From Firm-04 sp964392175 (lineage in GTDB: Bacteria > Bacillota > Clostridia > Oscillospirales > Ruminococcaceae), in NCBI GenBank assembly GCA_964392175.1, contig CAYMOJ010000013.1, positions 1 to 44,845 on the forward strand: DNA of 44,845 nt, read 5' to 3'. Below are positions 16,149-23,842 of this stretch, piece by piece. The notes under the pieces were generated by a model. It saw only the letters and a program-made list of their open reading frames with translations. It was not told the origin of the DNA and did not search any database. The translations under genes were made by a program, and so were the position numbers. Position 1 is the stretch's first letter, and each line of letters begins with the position of its first letter.

Positions 16149-16157
16149 TTTTCCACA
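16149..16157 (+). promoter_or_regulatory. DnaA box TTTTCCACA
   Basis: One change from the TTATCCACA consensus and identical to two other boxes in this origin. Confidence 0.8.
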
Positions 16158-16211
16158 AAAGCAGGACTTTGAGTGTTTGAAAATGGAAAATCTTCGTAAA
16201 TACGACCCTGT

Positions 16212-16220
16212 TTTTCCACA
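16212..16220 (+). promoter_or_regulatory. DnaA box TTTTCCACA next to a palindrome
   Basis: Identical to the box at 16149 and immediately adjacent to the 26-bp palindrome at 16221-16246, so it probably belongs to one DnaA-binding array. Confidence 0.8.
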
Positions 16221-16246
16221 GTATTTTCAACATCTGTTGAAAATAC
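16221..16246. repeat. 26-bp perfect palindrome in oriC
   Basis: Arms GTATTTTCAACA (16221-16232) and TGTTGAAAATAC (16235-16246) flank a TC centre. Each arm contains TTTTCAACA, one base from this origin's DnaA box, so it may be a pair of inverted variant boxes. A hairpin role, or binding of another factor, is also possible. Confidence 0.8.
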
Positions 16247-16422
16247 GCACTTTTCGGATTTTATTGCTTTGCCATTTCGATGAGAAATTGTCCGCATAGT
16301 TGATTGTCATTTTTCGACAGGATTCTTCTTGCATCGATCGCGTCAAAAACGCGTTTTGCGTCATTGCACAAACCGGTGGAAAAGAAAAACGGAAATTTCT
16401 ACATTTTTACATCTTGACAACG

Positions 16423-17775
16423 TTAGCACTTGGAACTACCATTGCGAATGATCTTAGTGATGGTATCAATGGTATCCCGCATATTTTCGTCCTTTTTCAG
16501 GTTTTCACTGACATTGTTCACGGCATACACAATTGTAGAATGATCTCTGCCGCCAAATTCCTCGCCGATCTGCTGTAAGGGCAGCTGTGTGATCTCGCGA
16601 ACCAAATATACCGCAACCTTTCGCGCTGTTGAAATCTGCGAGGTGCGCTTGTTGGAACGAATATCATCGGGAGACACACCGTAAATATTGGCAACTTCCG
16701 CAATGATTTTTTCCACGGTAATGGGCAACGGCTGGTCATCGGTCAAAATTTCGCGAATGATCGTCTGCGCCATGGAAATAGTTGGGGTAGAACCTGCAAA
16801 TTGCTTGAACGCACTGAGCTTTTTGACGGCACCCTCCAGTTGACGAATGTTGGATTTCAAATGATTGGCGATATACTCAGCGACCTCATTTGGAATCAAA
16901 AACTGCATCAACTCTGCCTTACGCTGGATGATCGCCATTCTGGTTTCGAAATCCGGCATAGAAAGATCAGCCATCAAGCCGGATTCAAAACGGTTACGGA
17001 TACGGTCACTGAGGATTTTAATTTCCTTCGGTGGACGGTCAGATGTCAGCACGATTTGCTTACCGGCGTTATATAGTTCATTAAAGGTATGAAAGAACTC
17101 CTCCTGTGTTGCTTCACGGCCACTGATGAACTGAACATCGTCTACCAATAGCACATCCGCACCACGGTACTTCTCATGGAATTTAGAAGTATCCTTCTTC
17201 TGGTGAATTGCCTCGATCAGTTCATTTGCAAACGCTTCGCCGTTGACATAGATAATGTTCAAAGCAGGATCGTTTTTTTTCATTTCATGAGAAATTGCAT
17301 TCACCAGATGTGTTTTGCCCAGTCCTGAGGGGCCATAAATGAACAGAGGATTATAGGTCTTTACGCCTTCATTTTTAGCAACCGTGGTACAGGCAGCATA
17401 GGCAAATTCATTGGAATGACCGACAATAAAGGTATCAAAGGTATAGGCGTATTGGTCGCTTTCCACATCGGATTTTGCAGCAGGAAAATCACTGTCATTT
17501 TGAGCAGATTCTGTGGTGCCCGGTGTCTGAATGATGATCTGCGCTTCTACAGGGAAGCCAAGTGTTTCGGTCAGTGCCTCATTCAGCAAAGCTTTATAAT
17601 GCTCAGTCACCACATCGTATTGGAAATTGGAATCGCAGTAAAAAACGGCTTTTCTCCCTTCCAACCGTACAGGACGCAGTGTATCGATCCACAAGCCACG
17701 GGCAACAGTTCCGATTTTTTCTTTCTTGGTACAGTATTCCTTAACCATTTCAAAAACATCAGCGAAGGAATTCAT
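16423..17775 (-). CDS. dnaA: Chromosomal replication initiator DnaA
   Basis: AAA+ initiator that binds DnaA boxes and melts oriC. Domain I occupies about residues 1-85. A linker of about 25 residues is rich in Ser, Asp and Ala. The AAA+ domain has Walker A GPSGLGKT (148-155) and Walker B VLLVDDVQF. Domain IV has the helix-turn-helix ending GGRDHSTIVYAVNNV, which contacts the box. The 450 residues are typical. It begins the replication block and reads towards oriC and dnaN. A strong promoter lies about 155 bp upstream, giving a leader of about 145 nt. No clear terminator follows it. Confidence 0.99.
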   Translation of the reverse strand: MNSFADVFEMVKEYCTKKEKIGTVARGLWIDTLRPVRLEGRKAVFYCDSNFQYDVVTEHYKALLNEALTETLGFPVEAQIIIQTPGTTESAQNDSDFPAAKSDVESDQYAYTFDTFIVGHSNEFAYAACTTVAKNEGVKTYNPLFIYGPSGLGKTHLVNAISHEMKKNDPALNIIYVNGEAFANELIEAIHQKKDTSKFHEKYRGADVLLVDDVQFISGREATQEEFFHTFNELYNAGKQIVLTSDRPPKEIKILSDRIRNRFESGLMADLSMPDFETRMAIIQRKAELMQFLIPNEVAEYIANHLKSNIRQLEGAVKKLSAFKQFAGSTPTISMAQTIIREILTDDQPLPITVEKIIAEVANIYGVSPDDIRSNKRTSQISTARKVAVYLVREITQLPLQQIGEEFGGRDHSTIVYAVNNVSENLKKDENMRDTIDTITKIIRNGSSKC

Positions 17776-17928
17776 GGTGGTTGATTCACATCCTTTTCAA
17801 AAAATCATGTGCGGTGCATCGCGCTGAAATCATCCTATTTGCATGATTCTGATGCAAAAAAACCGCCTTATAAAACGAGAAAAACGCGACAAAGCGTAAC
17901 ACCTCACGCGTCATTCGATACATTATAT

Positions 17929-17957
17929 AGTATAGCATATTTTTCGGAAAAGTGCAA
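17929..17957 (-). promoter_or_regulatory. Sigma-A promoter of dnaA
   Basis: Minus strand: -35 TTGCAC (17952-17957), 17-bp spacer, -10 TATACT (17929-17934). A second -10-like TATAAT follows at 17922-17927. Confidence 0.85.
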
Positions 17958-18134
17958 GCATTTTGCATAAATTCTGGGAAATCCTACAAATATTGCCCTG
18001 TTCTTTCATGTGCTTTTAGAGTCGTGTGCAGAATTGTAAGAATCTGTGGTTTTTCCATCATTTTTGTGGGCACTCTATGAAGAAAATCATAGGTATATTT
18101 GTGGCGAAAATTATAAAAAAGTGCCTCGAAGTGC

Positions 18135-18163
18135 TTGTAAAATCGAAAAGAATATAGTATAAT
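18135..18163 (+). promoter_or_regulatory. Sigma-A promoter of the YfhO-type gene
   Basis: -35 TTGTAA (18135-18140), 17-bp spacer, perfect -10 TATAAT (18158-18163). The gene starts 65 bp downstream. Confidence 0.75.
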
Positions 18164-18227
18164 AGAAGCGTATGTACTACCGTGGGAAGAGTTTTCTGTT
18201 TCCAAGGTGAGAATAAGGAGGATTTTT

Positions 18228-21200
18228 ATGGCAAAGGCGAATCAGAAATCCGCTGCCAAAGCGAGTGGGCTACAACCGCCTGTAACAGGTGGAAAAGGCA
18301 TACTTGCATGGCTCGGTCGCAACCGGTATTATTTCCTGGCATTTTTTCTGCCGGTCGCGCTCATTTATATCGCATATGCGATTTTTGGTATGTACCCCTT
18401 CGGTGATGAATCGGTGCTGTGCCTTGATTTGAACGGACAGTATATCTATTACTTTGAAGCCATTCGGGACGCGTTCCACGGTGATGGCAGTATCCTTTAC
18501 AACTGGAGTCGTAATCTTTCCGGCGATTATATGGGTATTATTGGTTATTACCTTGCCAGCCCCTTTACGCTCATTGTGATCCTGCTGCCCCGAACCATGA
18601 TCCTCGGTGCAATGCTCATCATGATTTTGTGCAAGTTGGGTACGGCATCGGTAACGATGTTCCACTATTTGCGTCGTTCTAAGGGATTACAGTCGAATTA
18701 TGCAGTGATTCTTTCACTAATGTATAGTATGTGTGCCTACGGTATCATCCAAACCATTGACCCTATGTGGCTGGATGGTATGGTGTTCTTGCCTTTGATT
18801 TGCTTGGGTGTAGAATATCTGGTGGATGACGGTAGAAAGCTCAACTACATCATTCCCCTTGCGATCATGTGTGTTGCGAACTTCTATATCGGCTTTATGT
18901 GCTGCATTTTCACGGCATTTTATTTCCTGTATTATGTCTGCTTTGGCTCGGACAAGCTGAAATATGAGGTAAAACCATTGGCAGTGATGCTCGTTAGAAT
19001 GGTTCTTGCTACAGCTGTTGCCATGATGTGTGCCGCATTTATGATTCTGCCGGTGTACAACGCGCTTTCTTTGGGTAAGTTTGATTTCACCACACCGGAT
19101 TACAGCTTCAAAACACAGTTTGATCCGCTGGAATTCCTTGCGCAGTTTTCCGTCAACCAGTACAATTCTGTGAATGTTGAAGGAAAACCTGAAATCTACT
19201 GTGGCGTGCTGGCATTTTTGTTTTTGCCGCTGTTTTATTGCAATCGCCGTATCCGTACCCGCAAAAAGATCGGTTATACTTTCCTGATTGCCGTTATGTT
19301 CCTCAGTATGTATATCAAGCCCATTGATATGCTGTGGCATGGTGGTCAGGTTCCGAACTGGCTGCCTTTCCGTTATTCGTTTATTTTCTCTTTTATCGTG
19401 ATTTCCATGGCTGCGATGGCATTCCGCTATTTGAGCAATATCAAGCTGCCTGCAATTTTTGGCAGTGTGGCAGGTATTGCTGTATTGATGCTGATCGTCA
19501 ATTCGAAGCAGTACCTGAATATGAAGGGTAATGTGTATCTGGATACCTTCGGATCAATTTGGATAACAATCATTCTTGCAGCAATCTATGCCGTGTTCCT
19601 CTATTTCATGGGCAAGAAAAATCCTTCTAAGAATGCAAAAATTGCTATGCCGCTCGCTTTGTTGGCTGTAGTTGGCGGCGAATTGGTCTACAACGCAGTT
19701 TGCACCTTTAAGGATATCGACTATGAAGTTGCCTACTCTACGAGAACTTCCTATCAAGAATATGTACAAAGTGGTAGAGATCTGGTGAATCAGCTATATG
19801 ACTACGATCAGAGCTTTTACCGTGCAGAAAAAACCTATGTGCGTACCGTGAATGATAACGCCGGCTTTGGTTTGCGTGGTTTGACGCATTCCAGCTCTGT
19901 GATGAATACCAAGGTGCTGAAATTTATTGAGGCAATGGGATATTCTTGCCGCAGTTATTATTCTCGTTATGATGGTAATACAGCCCTTACGGATAGCTTG
20001 TTGGGCATCAAATATGTACTTGACCGTGACGGAAAAATGCGTGATCTGAACCCTACCTACGAAAAGGTTATGGAAGAAACCTGCATCAACCAAAGCGGTG
20101 ATGATATGAATATCAGCGTATATGAAAACCCCAATGCGCTTTCAATTGGCTATATGGTCGATGAGGATATCAAGCGTATTGGCAGCTTTGGCAACGATAA
20201 TCCCTTCAACAGCCAAAATATTTTGATGAGTACCATTAGCGGTAATACAAGCTTCAAATCTGATGGCAATTTTGATACCTGGCGGCAGTATTATTATCCC
20301 ATTTCGCTCACAAAGGAACTGCGACTCAACGGCGTATATACTCAGCCCTATGGTACACAGACCAACTATCGTGCAGAAGCAGATGCAGCAGATCCCACCA
20401 TTGATATTTTTATTGAAGTACAGTCTGATGACCCTGTTTATTTCTTCTTTAAGACAGAAAATGAAAGCCGTGTGAACCTCTGGCTTGCTGATCAGTGGAA
20501 TCTGGACGAGCCAACCTGTAAGAATCAGGATGGCAGCAATGCAGTCAGTCTTGGTTCCTATTTTGAAACGGATAACTACCATGTTTTCCGTCTTGGCAAT
20601 TATCAGAAGGGTGATCAGCTACAGCTTCGCCTGACCTTGACAAAGGATGGTGGTAAGACCGAAAAATATACCATTGTTAAGAATTTCTTCTTCTACCATT
20701 TTGATGAAGACCTGTTCCAAGAGGATATAAATACTCTGAAGCAACAGCAGTGGGAGCTGACCGAGTACGGCGGCAGAACGCTTGAGGGTACGATCACTGC
20801 AAAAGATGACCAGATCATGATGACCACAATCCCATATGAGCCGGGATGGACTGTTTGGGTTGATGGTCAGAAGGTTGAACCGGTCGAATTGTTTAATGCA
20901 ATGATCGGTATTCCGTTGGAGCCGGGTGAGCATACAGTCAAAATGCAATTTGCTTCTAAGGGATTCTACCTTGGATTGCTGTTGTTGGCTTGTGGTGTAT
21001 TCTGTTGTGTGATGTTCTTTATCTTCGACAAAAAGCATAATCCCGTCATGTTGATGATCGCAGAAAACCGCAAGAAAGGGATTTATGAGATTCCTGTTGA
21101 AGAAGAGCCTGAAGTTGCGGAAACCAAGGTCATGAAGATCAAGCTGGATGAAACATCCCGCGAACTGGAAAAGAATCTGGTGGCTGATGAGTTGATCAAA

Positions 21201-21278
21201 CTCAAACAGCTATTGGATGATGGTGTTTTGACACAAGAAGAATTTGATGCACAGAAGAAAAAACTGTTGAATCAATAA
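18228..21278 (+). CDS. YfhO-family polytopic membrane protein with C-terminal SHOCT domain
   Basis: A 1016-residue membrane protein, probably a GT-C-like glycosyltransferase of the YfhO family (B. subtilis YfhO acts in lipoteichoic acid glycosylation). The first TM helix begins near residue 27 and is followed by the conserved early segment DLNGQYIYYFEAIRDAFHG. A dozen or so TM helices run to about residue 475, then a large extracytoplasmic domain, one more TM helix near 905-925, and a cytoplasmic tail. The last 30 residues (ADELIKLKQLLDDGVLTQEE) form a SHOCT domain. ATG 18228 has AAGGAGG 6 nt upstream; an upstream ATG at 18207 lacks one. It stands alone between its own promoter and terminator. 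Substrate is unknown. Confidence 0.88.
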   Translation: MAKANQKSAAKASGLQPPVTGGKGILAWLGRNRYYFLAFFLPVALIYIAYAIFGMYPFGDESVLCLDLNGQYIYYFEAIRDAFHGDGSILYNWSRNLSGDYMGIIGYYLASPFTLIVILLPRTMILGAMLIMILCKLGTASVTMFHYLRRSKGLQSNYAVILSLMYSMCAYGIIQTIDPMWLDGMVFLPLICLGVEYLVDDGRKLNYIIPLAIMCVANFYIGFMCCIFTAFYFLYYVCFGSDKLKYEVKPLAVMLVRMVLATAVAMMCAAFMILPVYNALSLGKFDFTTPDYSFKTQFDPLEFLAQFSVNQYNSVNVEGKPEIYCGVLAFLFLPLFYCNRRIRTRKKIGYTFLIAVMFLSMYIKPIDMLWHGGQVPNWLPFRYSFIFSFIVISMAAMAFRYLSNIKLPAIFGSVAGIAVLMLIVNSKQYLNMKGNVYLDTFGSIWITIILAAIYAVFLYFMGKKNPSKNAKIAMPLALLAVVGGELVYNAVCTFKDIDYEVAYSTRTSYQEYVQSGRDLVNQLYDYDQSFYRAEKTYVRTVNDNAGFGLRGLTHSSSVMNTKVLKFIEAMGYSCRSYYSRYDGNTALTDSLLGIKYVLDRDGKMRDLNPTYEKVMEETCINQSGDDMNISVYENPNALSIGYMVDEDIKRIGSFGNDNPFNSQNILMSTISGNTSFKSDGNFDTWRQYYYPISLTKELRLNGVYTQPYGTQTNYRAEADAADPTIDIFIEVQSDDPVYFFFKTENESRVNLWLADQWNLDEPTCKNQDGSNAVSLGSYFETDNYHVFRLGNYQKGDQLQLRLTLTKDGGKTEKYTIVKNFFFYHFDEDLFQEDINTLKQQQWELTEYGGRTLEGTITAKDDQIMMTTIPYEPGWTVWVDGQKVEPVELFNAMIGIPLEPGEHTVKMQFASKGFYLGLLLLACGVFCCVMFFIFDKKHNPVMLMIAENRKKGIYEIPVEEEPEVAETKVMKIKLDETSRELEKNLVADELIKLKQLLDDGVLTQEEFDAQKKKLLNQ

Positions 21279-21286
21279 TACTTCCG

Positions 21287-21328
21287 AAAAAATGCACTCC
21301 ATAACAACATGGGGTGCATTTTTTTGTG
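21287..21328 (+). terminator. Rho-independent terminator of the YfhO-type gene
   Basis: Stem AATGCACTCC (21291-21300) with GGGGTGCATT (21311-21320), including one G-T pair, a 10-nt loop and a T run after it. Confidence 0.85.
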
Positions 21329-21345
21329 TGCGCAGAAAAAAGTGC

Positions 21346-21375
21346 GGTATATTCTCTAAAAACACTGCATAGAAT
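21346..21375 (+). promoter_or_regulatory. Candidate sigma-E promoter of spoIIP
   Basis: GGTATATT (21346-21353), 14 nt, CATAGAAT (21368-21375). This closely fits the B. subtilis sigma-E pattern (ATATT-type -35, 14-15 nt, CATACAnT). spoIIP is sigma-E controlled there. The implied leader is short, with AAAGGAGGGG right at the start point. Confidence 0.6.
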
Positions 21376-21396
21376 GCAGCAAAGGAGGGGATCATA

Positions 21397-22548
21397 ATGA
21401 AAAGAAATCGATATCGAATCATATCGGTATCTTGTTTGGCAATACTGGCAACTGGTGGACTGGCAACAGGCAGCGCATTCTTAGTGCCATGGCTGCAATC
21501 AGTGAAACTGTATGATACAACAGATGCATCCACAGAAGCAATCGTTTCATCCGATGAGAGTGTGGTATATATCAAGCATTCATCTGCGGATTTGCTTGGT
21601 TATAATTGGACACAGGGGCTCGGTGCAATGGCATCCTTGGCTGCAAAAGCCAAAGATGATGTGATCACCATAGAAAGCGCGTATTCCAAAACATTGCATG
21701 ATGAGAAGCTGTATCCTGCTTCCTTTGATTCGCAAGACGGCTTGATTGTGGAAAAGCATTATGGAACGCAAAAAGGCAATCAGTTTTTGAAATTGGATAC
21801 CGCAGGACAGGTTCGTAACTGTACCCATCACAGCAATGCAGATCTGCTTGCTGAAAGTCGTATTTCTCCTGATTTGCCACTGTGTGCAGATGGTACACCA
21901 ATGGTATTAATTTATCACTCCCATACCACTGAAAGTTTTGTAGAAGGGGAACGTGGTTATTACGACAGCGAATTTAATTATCGTACAACAGATCCGGATA
22001 AAAATGTAGTGATGGTGGGTGATGCGATTGTAGCAGAATTAACAGCTGCGGGCATCGGCGTGATTCATGCGGAAACCATTCATGATTATCCAACATGGAG
22101 TGGCAGTTACAGCCGCAGTGCAGAGACCGTTTCTGCAATTTTAGAAGAATACCCATCTATTTGCATTGCGTTGGATATTCATCGGGATGCAATTACTACA
22201 GACGGCAAAATTATTGCACCCGTTGCAGAAATTAACGGAAAAAAATCAGCCCAGATCATGATCATTTCGGGCTGTGATGACGGTACCATGGGTATGCCGA
22301 ATTATTTGCAGAATTATCATCTTGCAAGCCGTTTGCAACAGCAGATGGAAAGCTCTTATCCGGGTCTGACGCGTCCTGTATTGTTTGATTATCGGAAATA
22401 TAATCAAGATTTGACAACGGGCAGCTTGCTGATTGAAGTAGGTGGGCACGGCAACACGATGGAAGAAGCGCAATATGCAGGTACTCTTTTGGGAAAATCA
22501 CTGGTACAAACAATTCTTGCGCTAATTGAGGAGGGCAATGGCAATTGA
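21397..22548 (+). CDS. spoIIP: Stage II sporulation protein P (SpoIIP)
   Basis: Peptidoglycan amidase/endopeptidase of the SpoIID-SpoIIM-SpoIIP engulfment complex, acting at the mother-cell membrane. An N-terminal TM helix (about 8-30) anchors it. The amidase_3-like domain shows HSHTTE (174-179), DIHRD (260-264) and EVGGHGNT with Glu347 and His351, the zinc and catalytic positions of the family. The 383 residues are typical. AAAGGAGGGG precedes the ATG. It is preceded by a likely sigma-E promoter and overlaps a small downstream gene by 4 bp. Its presence indicates a spore-forming lineage. Confidence 0.95.
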   Translation: MKRNRYRIISVSCLAILATGGLATGSAFLVPWLQSVKLYDTTDASTEAIVSSDESVVYIKHSSADLLGYNWTQGLGAMASLAAKAKDDVITIESAYSKTLHDEKLYPASFDSQDGLIVEKHYGTQKGNQFLKLDTAGQVRNCTHHSNADLLAESRISPDLPLCADGTPMVLIYHSHTTESFVEGERGYYDSEFNYRTTDPDKNVVMVGDAIVAELTAAGIGVIHAETIHDYPTWSGSYSRSAETVSAILEEYPSICIALDIHRDAITTDGKIIAPVAEINGKKSAQIMIISGCDDGTMGMPNYLQNYHLASRLQQQMESSYPGLTRPVLFDYRKYNQDLTTGSLLIEVGGHGNTMEEAQYAGTLLGKSLVQTILALIEEGNGN

Positions 22549-22892
22549 AAAAGCAAAAAAAATGCGCATTTCGTGGAATCATAACAGCAATTTGCTGTTA
22601 CACTGCGGTGAATGCAACAGTGCTTGGTATTTTGCAATCTACAGAACAAACAAGAAAAATTTTGTATGGGGAGGATGCAGCCCGGGTACAATGCATTGAA
22701 ACAAAAACCGCCGCAGGCACGGCATATACCATGCAACTTGGCGGCGGTGAATGGTCTTTTTTGGTGCTAAGTTCGCAACTTGCGGAAATCAGCAAACAGG
22801 CAGCCGATCATCTGCCGCCTTGTGTTATGAAACTGGTGCTGCATATGGTTTCTTCGGTAGGATATTATACCGAAGAATGCATCAGCGCATAG
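22545..22892 (+). CDS. Small membrane or secreted protein coupled to spoIIP
   Basis: Not recognised. The 115 residues have a basic N-terminus (MKKQKK), a hydrophobic segment at about 10-28 (signal anchor) and an extracytoplasmic part with GGGEWSFLVLSSQLAEI. It starts at TTG 22545 in an overlap with the spoIIP TGA, 10 nt after a GAGGAGGG box, which is good evidence for coupled translation. By position it would be made in the mother cell with SpoIIP. It ends in a 28-bp tail-to-tail overlap with the opposite gene. Confidence 0.65.
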   Translation: MKKQKKCAFRGIITAICCYTAVNATVLGILQSTEQTRKILYGEDAARVQCIETKTAAGTAYTMQLGGGEWSFLVLSSQLAEISKQAADHLPPCVMKLVLHMVSSVGYYTEECISA

Positions 22893-23467
22893 GAATGTTC
22901 ATTGGTTGATTCACTGTAATACTCGTTCAGCTCTCCGCGATAGATCAGTGTTGCCATAGGTAAGTGGCGCAAATCCTCCGGAGAATACAGCGATGCGGAT
23001 TTTTCCAGCTTGATACTGCACTCTTGCAGCATATAGGCGACAAATTGTGAACAAACAAATTTATAGCGTAATTCGTGCCGAATTTGCAACGGAACACGAA
23101 TCAATCCGAGCAAGCTGTAGGAATATAGCTTGCGAAAATTCTGAAAATGCAGCAGTTGCCTACATAATTCGCGATGTTGCTTTTCTGTCAAAGGAATTTC
23201 ATAGATCTCGCATGGAATATGATCATATAATCCAAACACACCCTTGCCCACATGTTCTTCATTGAAGGTTGCCGGCAGTGGAAACCGTGGATGATTGCGA
23301 CAAAAACTGAACAGCTCTCGCAAAGAAAGATCCATAGAAATAGATGCGTGTGAATAGGGCTTTCGTGTCAAGATCCGAATAACCTTGGCAACTCTGGTAT
23401 CAGTACGTGTTAAAACAACATATACCGAATGCGTAGATGAATCAGCCGTTGCTACGGTTTGGCTCAT
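22865..23467 (-). CDS. Permuted papain-like (YiiX/NlpC-P60 type) hydrolase, putative
   Basis: A 200-residue protein. The order is His first (KPYSHASISM, His40) and Cys later (KFVCSQFVAYML, Cys139), with the conserved hydrophobic stretch after Cys. This is the circularly permuted NlpC/P60-like fold seen in YiiX/YaeF-type proteins, which cleave amide or ester bonds of peptidoglycan or lipids. No signal peptide is seen, so it is probably cytoplasmic. An AAAGGA box lies 11 nt before the ATG. It converges on the spoIIP unit. The substrate is unknown and the assignment rests on two motifs only. Confidence 0.7.
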   Translation of the reverse strand: MSQTVATADSSTHSVYVVLTRTDTRVAKVIRILTRKPYSHASISMDLSLRELFSFCRNHPRFPLPATFNEEHVGKGVFGLYDHIPCEIYEIPLTEKQHRELCRQLLHFQNFRKLYSYSLLGLIRVPLQIRHELRYKFVCSQFVAYMLQECSIKLEKSASLYSPEDLRHLPMATLIYRGELNEYYSESTNEHSYALMHSSV

Positions 23468-23581
23468 AGCACCAGATCCTTTCTTTTATTATCATGTCGC
23501 GTCTGTTCGCGATCTATCAAAGAACTTCGCGCTTTGAATTTTGTGTAAAGTGCTATAATTTGAAAACTCGCGGAAAAAGAC

Positions 23582-23610
23582 TTGCATTCGCCGGAAAATT
23601 CTGGTATAAT
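23582..23610 (+). promoter_or_regulatory. Sigma-A promoter of tRNA-Arg
   Basis: -35 TTGCAT (23582-23587), 17-bp spacer, -10 TATAAT (23605-23610), 35 bp before the tRNA. Confidence 0.85.
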
Positions 23611-23645
23611 GAAAGATGTACCATGTACTATGGTATCACAGATAT

Positions 23646-23719
23646 GCGCCTGTAGCTCAGCTGGATAGAGCGTCAGACTCCGACTCTGAAGGTCGTGCGT
23701 TCGAATCGCATCAGGCGTA
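23646..23719 (+). tRNA. tRNA-Arg (anticodon CCG)
   Basis: A full cloverleaf: acceptor GCGCCTG with CAGGCGT (first pair G-U), D stem GCTC/GAGC, anticodon stem TCAGA/TCTGA with loop CTCCGAC (anticodon CCG at 23680-23682), short variable loop, and T arm GTGCG-TTCGAAT-CGCAT. The CCA end is not encoded. It reads CGG codons. It is a single tRNA unit with its own promoter and terminator. Confidence 0.95.
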
Positions 23720-23744
23720 TCTGAATATTCAAAATATTCGAAAT

Positions 23745-23778
23745 AACGGGGGGCACTTTGTAGTGTAACCCGTTTTTT
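23745..23778 (+). terminator. Terminator after tRNA-Arg
   Basis: AACGGG (23745-23750) pairs with CCCGTT (23769-23774) with CAC/GTG inside, followed by a T run. Confidence 0.75.
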
Positions 23779-23790
23779 CGTATGACAGTG

Positions 23791-23827
23791 AAAAAGGGAG
23801 CAAGAGCGTTTTTCTTGCTCCCTTTTT
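23791..23827. terminator. Bidirectional terminator between tRNA-Arg and the MetRS-like gene
   Basis: A perfect 15-bp inverted repeat (23791-23805 with 23813-23827) around a 7-nt loop, with A and T tracts on opposite sides. It lies 15 bp past the MetRS-like stop codon. Confidence 0.9.
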
Positions 23828-23842
23828 CTGGTTAGGATATCA

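Larger units (their letters stand above)
15824..16422. other. oriC: chromosomal replication origin between dnaA and dnaN
   Basis: A 599-bp non-coding, A/T-rich region. It contains three TTTTCCACA-type DnaA boxes (15923-15931 reverse, 16149-16157, 16212-16220), near matches at 16040-16048 and 16121-16129, and variant TTTTCAACA boxes (16100-16108, 16112-16120 with one change, 16224-16232, 16235-16243). At the dnaN end, box 15923-15931 is followed by a GGGG tract and five TAG trinucleotides (15904-15918), then an A/T-rich stretch. This is the layout of the B. subtilis unwinding centre. Gene context dnaA-oriC-dnaN makes the assignment firm; individual weak boxes are less certain. Confidence 0.93.
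17776..18227. other. Divergent promoter region between dnaA and the YfhO-type gene
   Basis: 452 bp without a credible gene. It holds the dnaA promoter (17929-17957) and leader on the minus strand, and the promoter (18135-18163) and ribosome-binding site of the next gene on the plus strand. I find no perfect DnaA box; the closest is TGATTCACA at 17779-17787 (one mismatch from TTATTCACA). Short reading frames here lack ribosome-binding sites. Confidence 0.7.
23468..23842. other. Intergenic region carrying tRNA-Arg and terminators
   Basis: Contains a sigma-A promoter, one tRNA gene and two terminator hairpins, all listed separately. A second TATAAT at 23554-23559 may be another promoter, but its -35 is poor. 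No protein gene is evident. Confidence 0.7.

Noticed and set aside
16346..16357. 12-bp palindrome AAAACGCGTTTT near the end of dnaA
   Set aside because: Short, not followed by a T run on the dnaA strand, and not matching a known site; too weak to call a terminator or operator.
17984..18205. 73-codon minus-strand frame upstream of dnaA
   Set aside because: Overlaps the promoter of the opposite gene, has no ribosome-binding site and no similarity I recognise.
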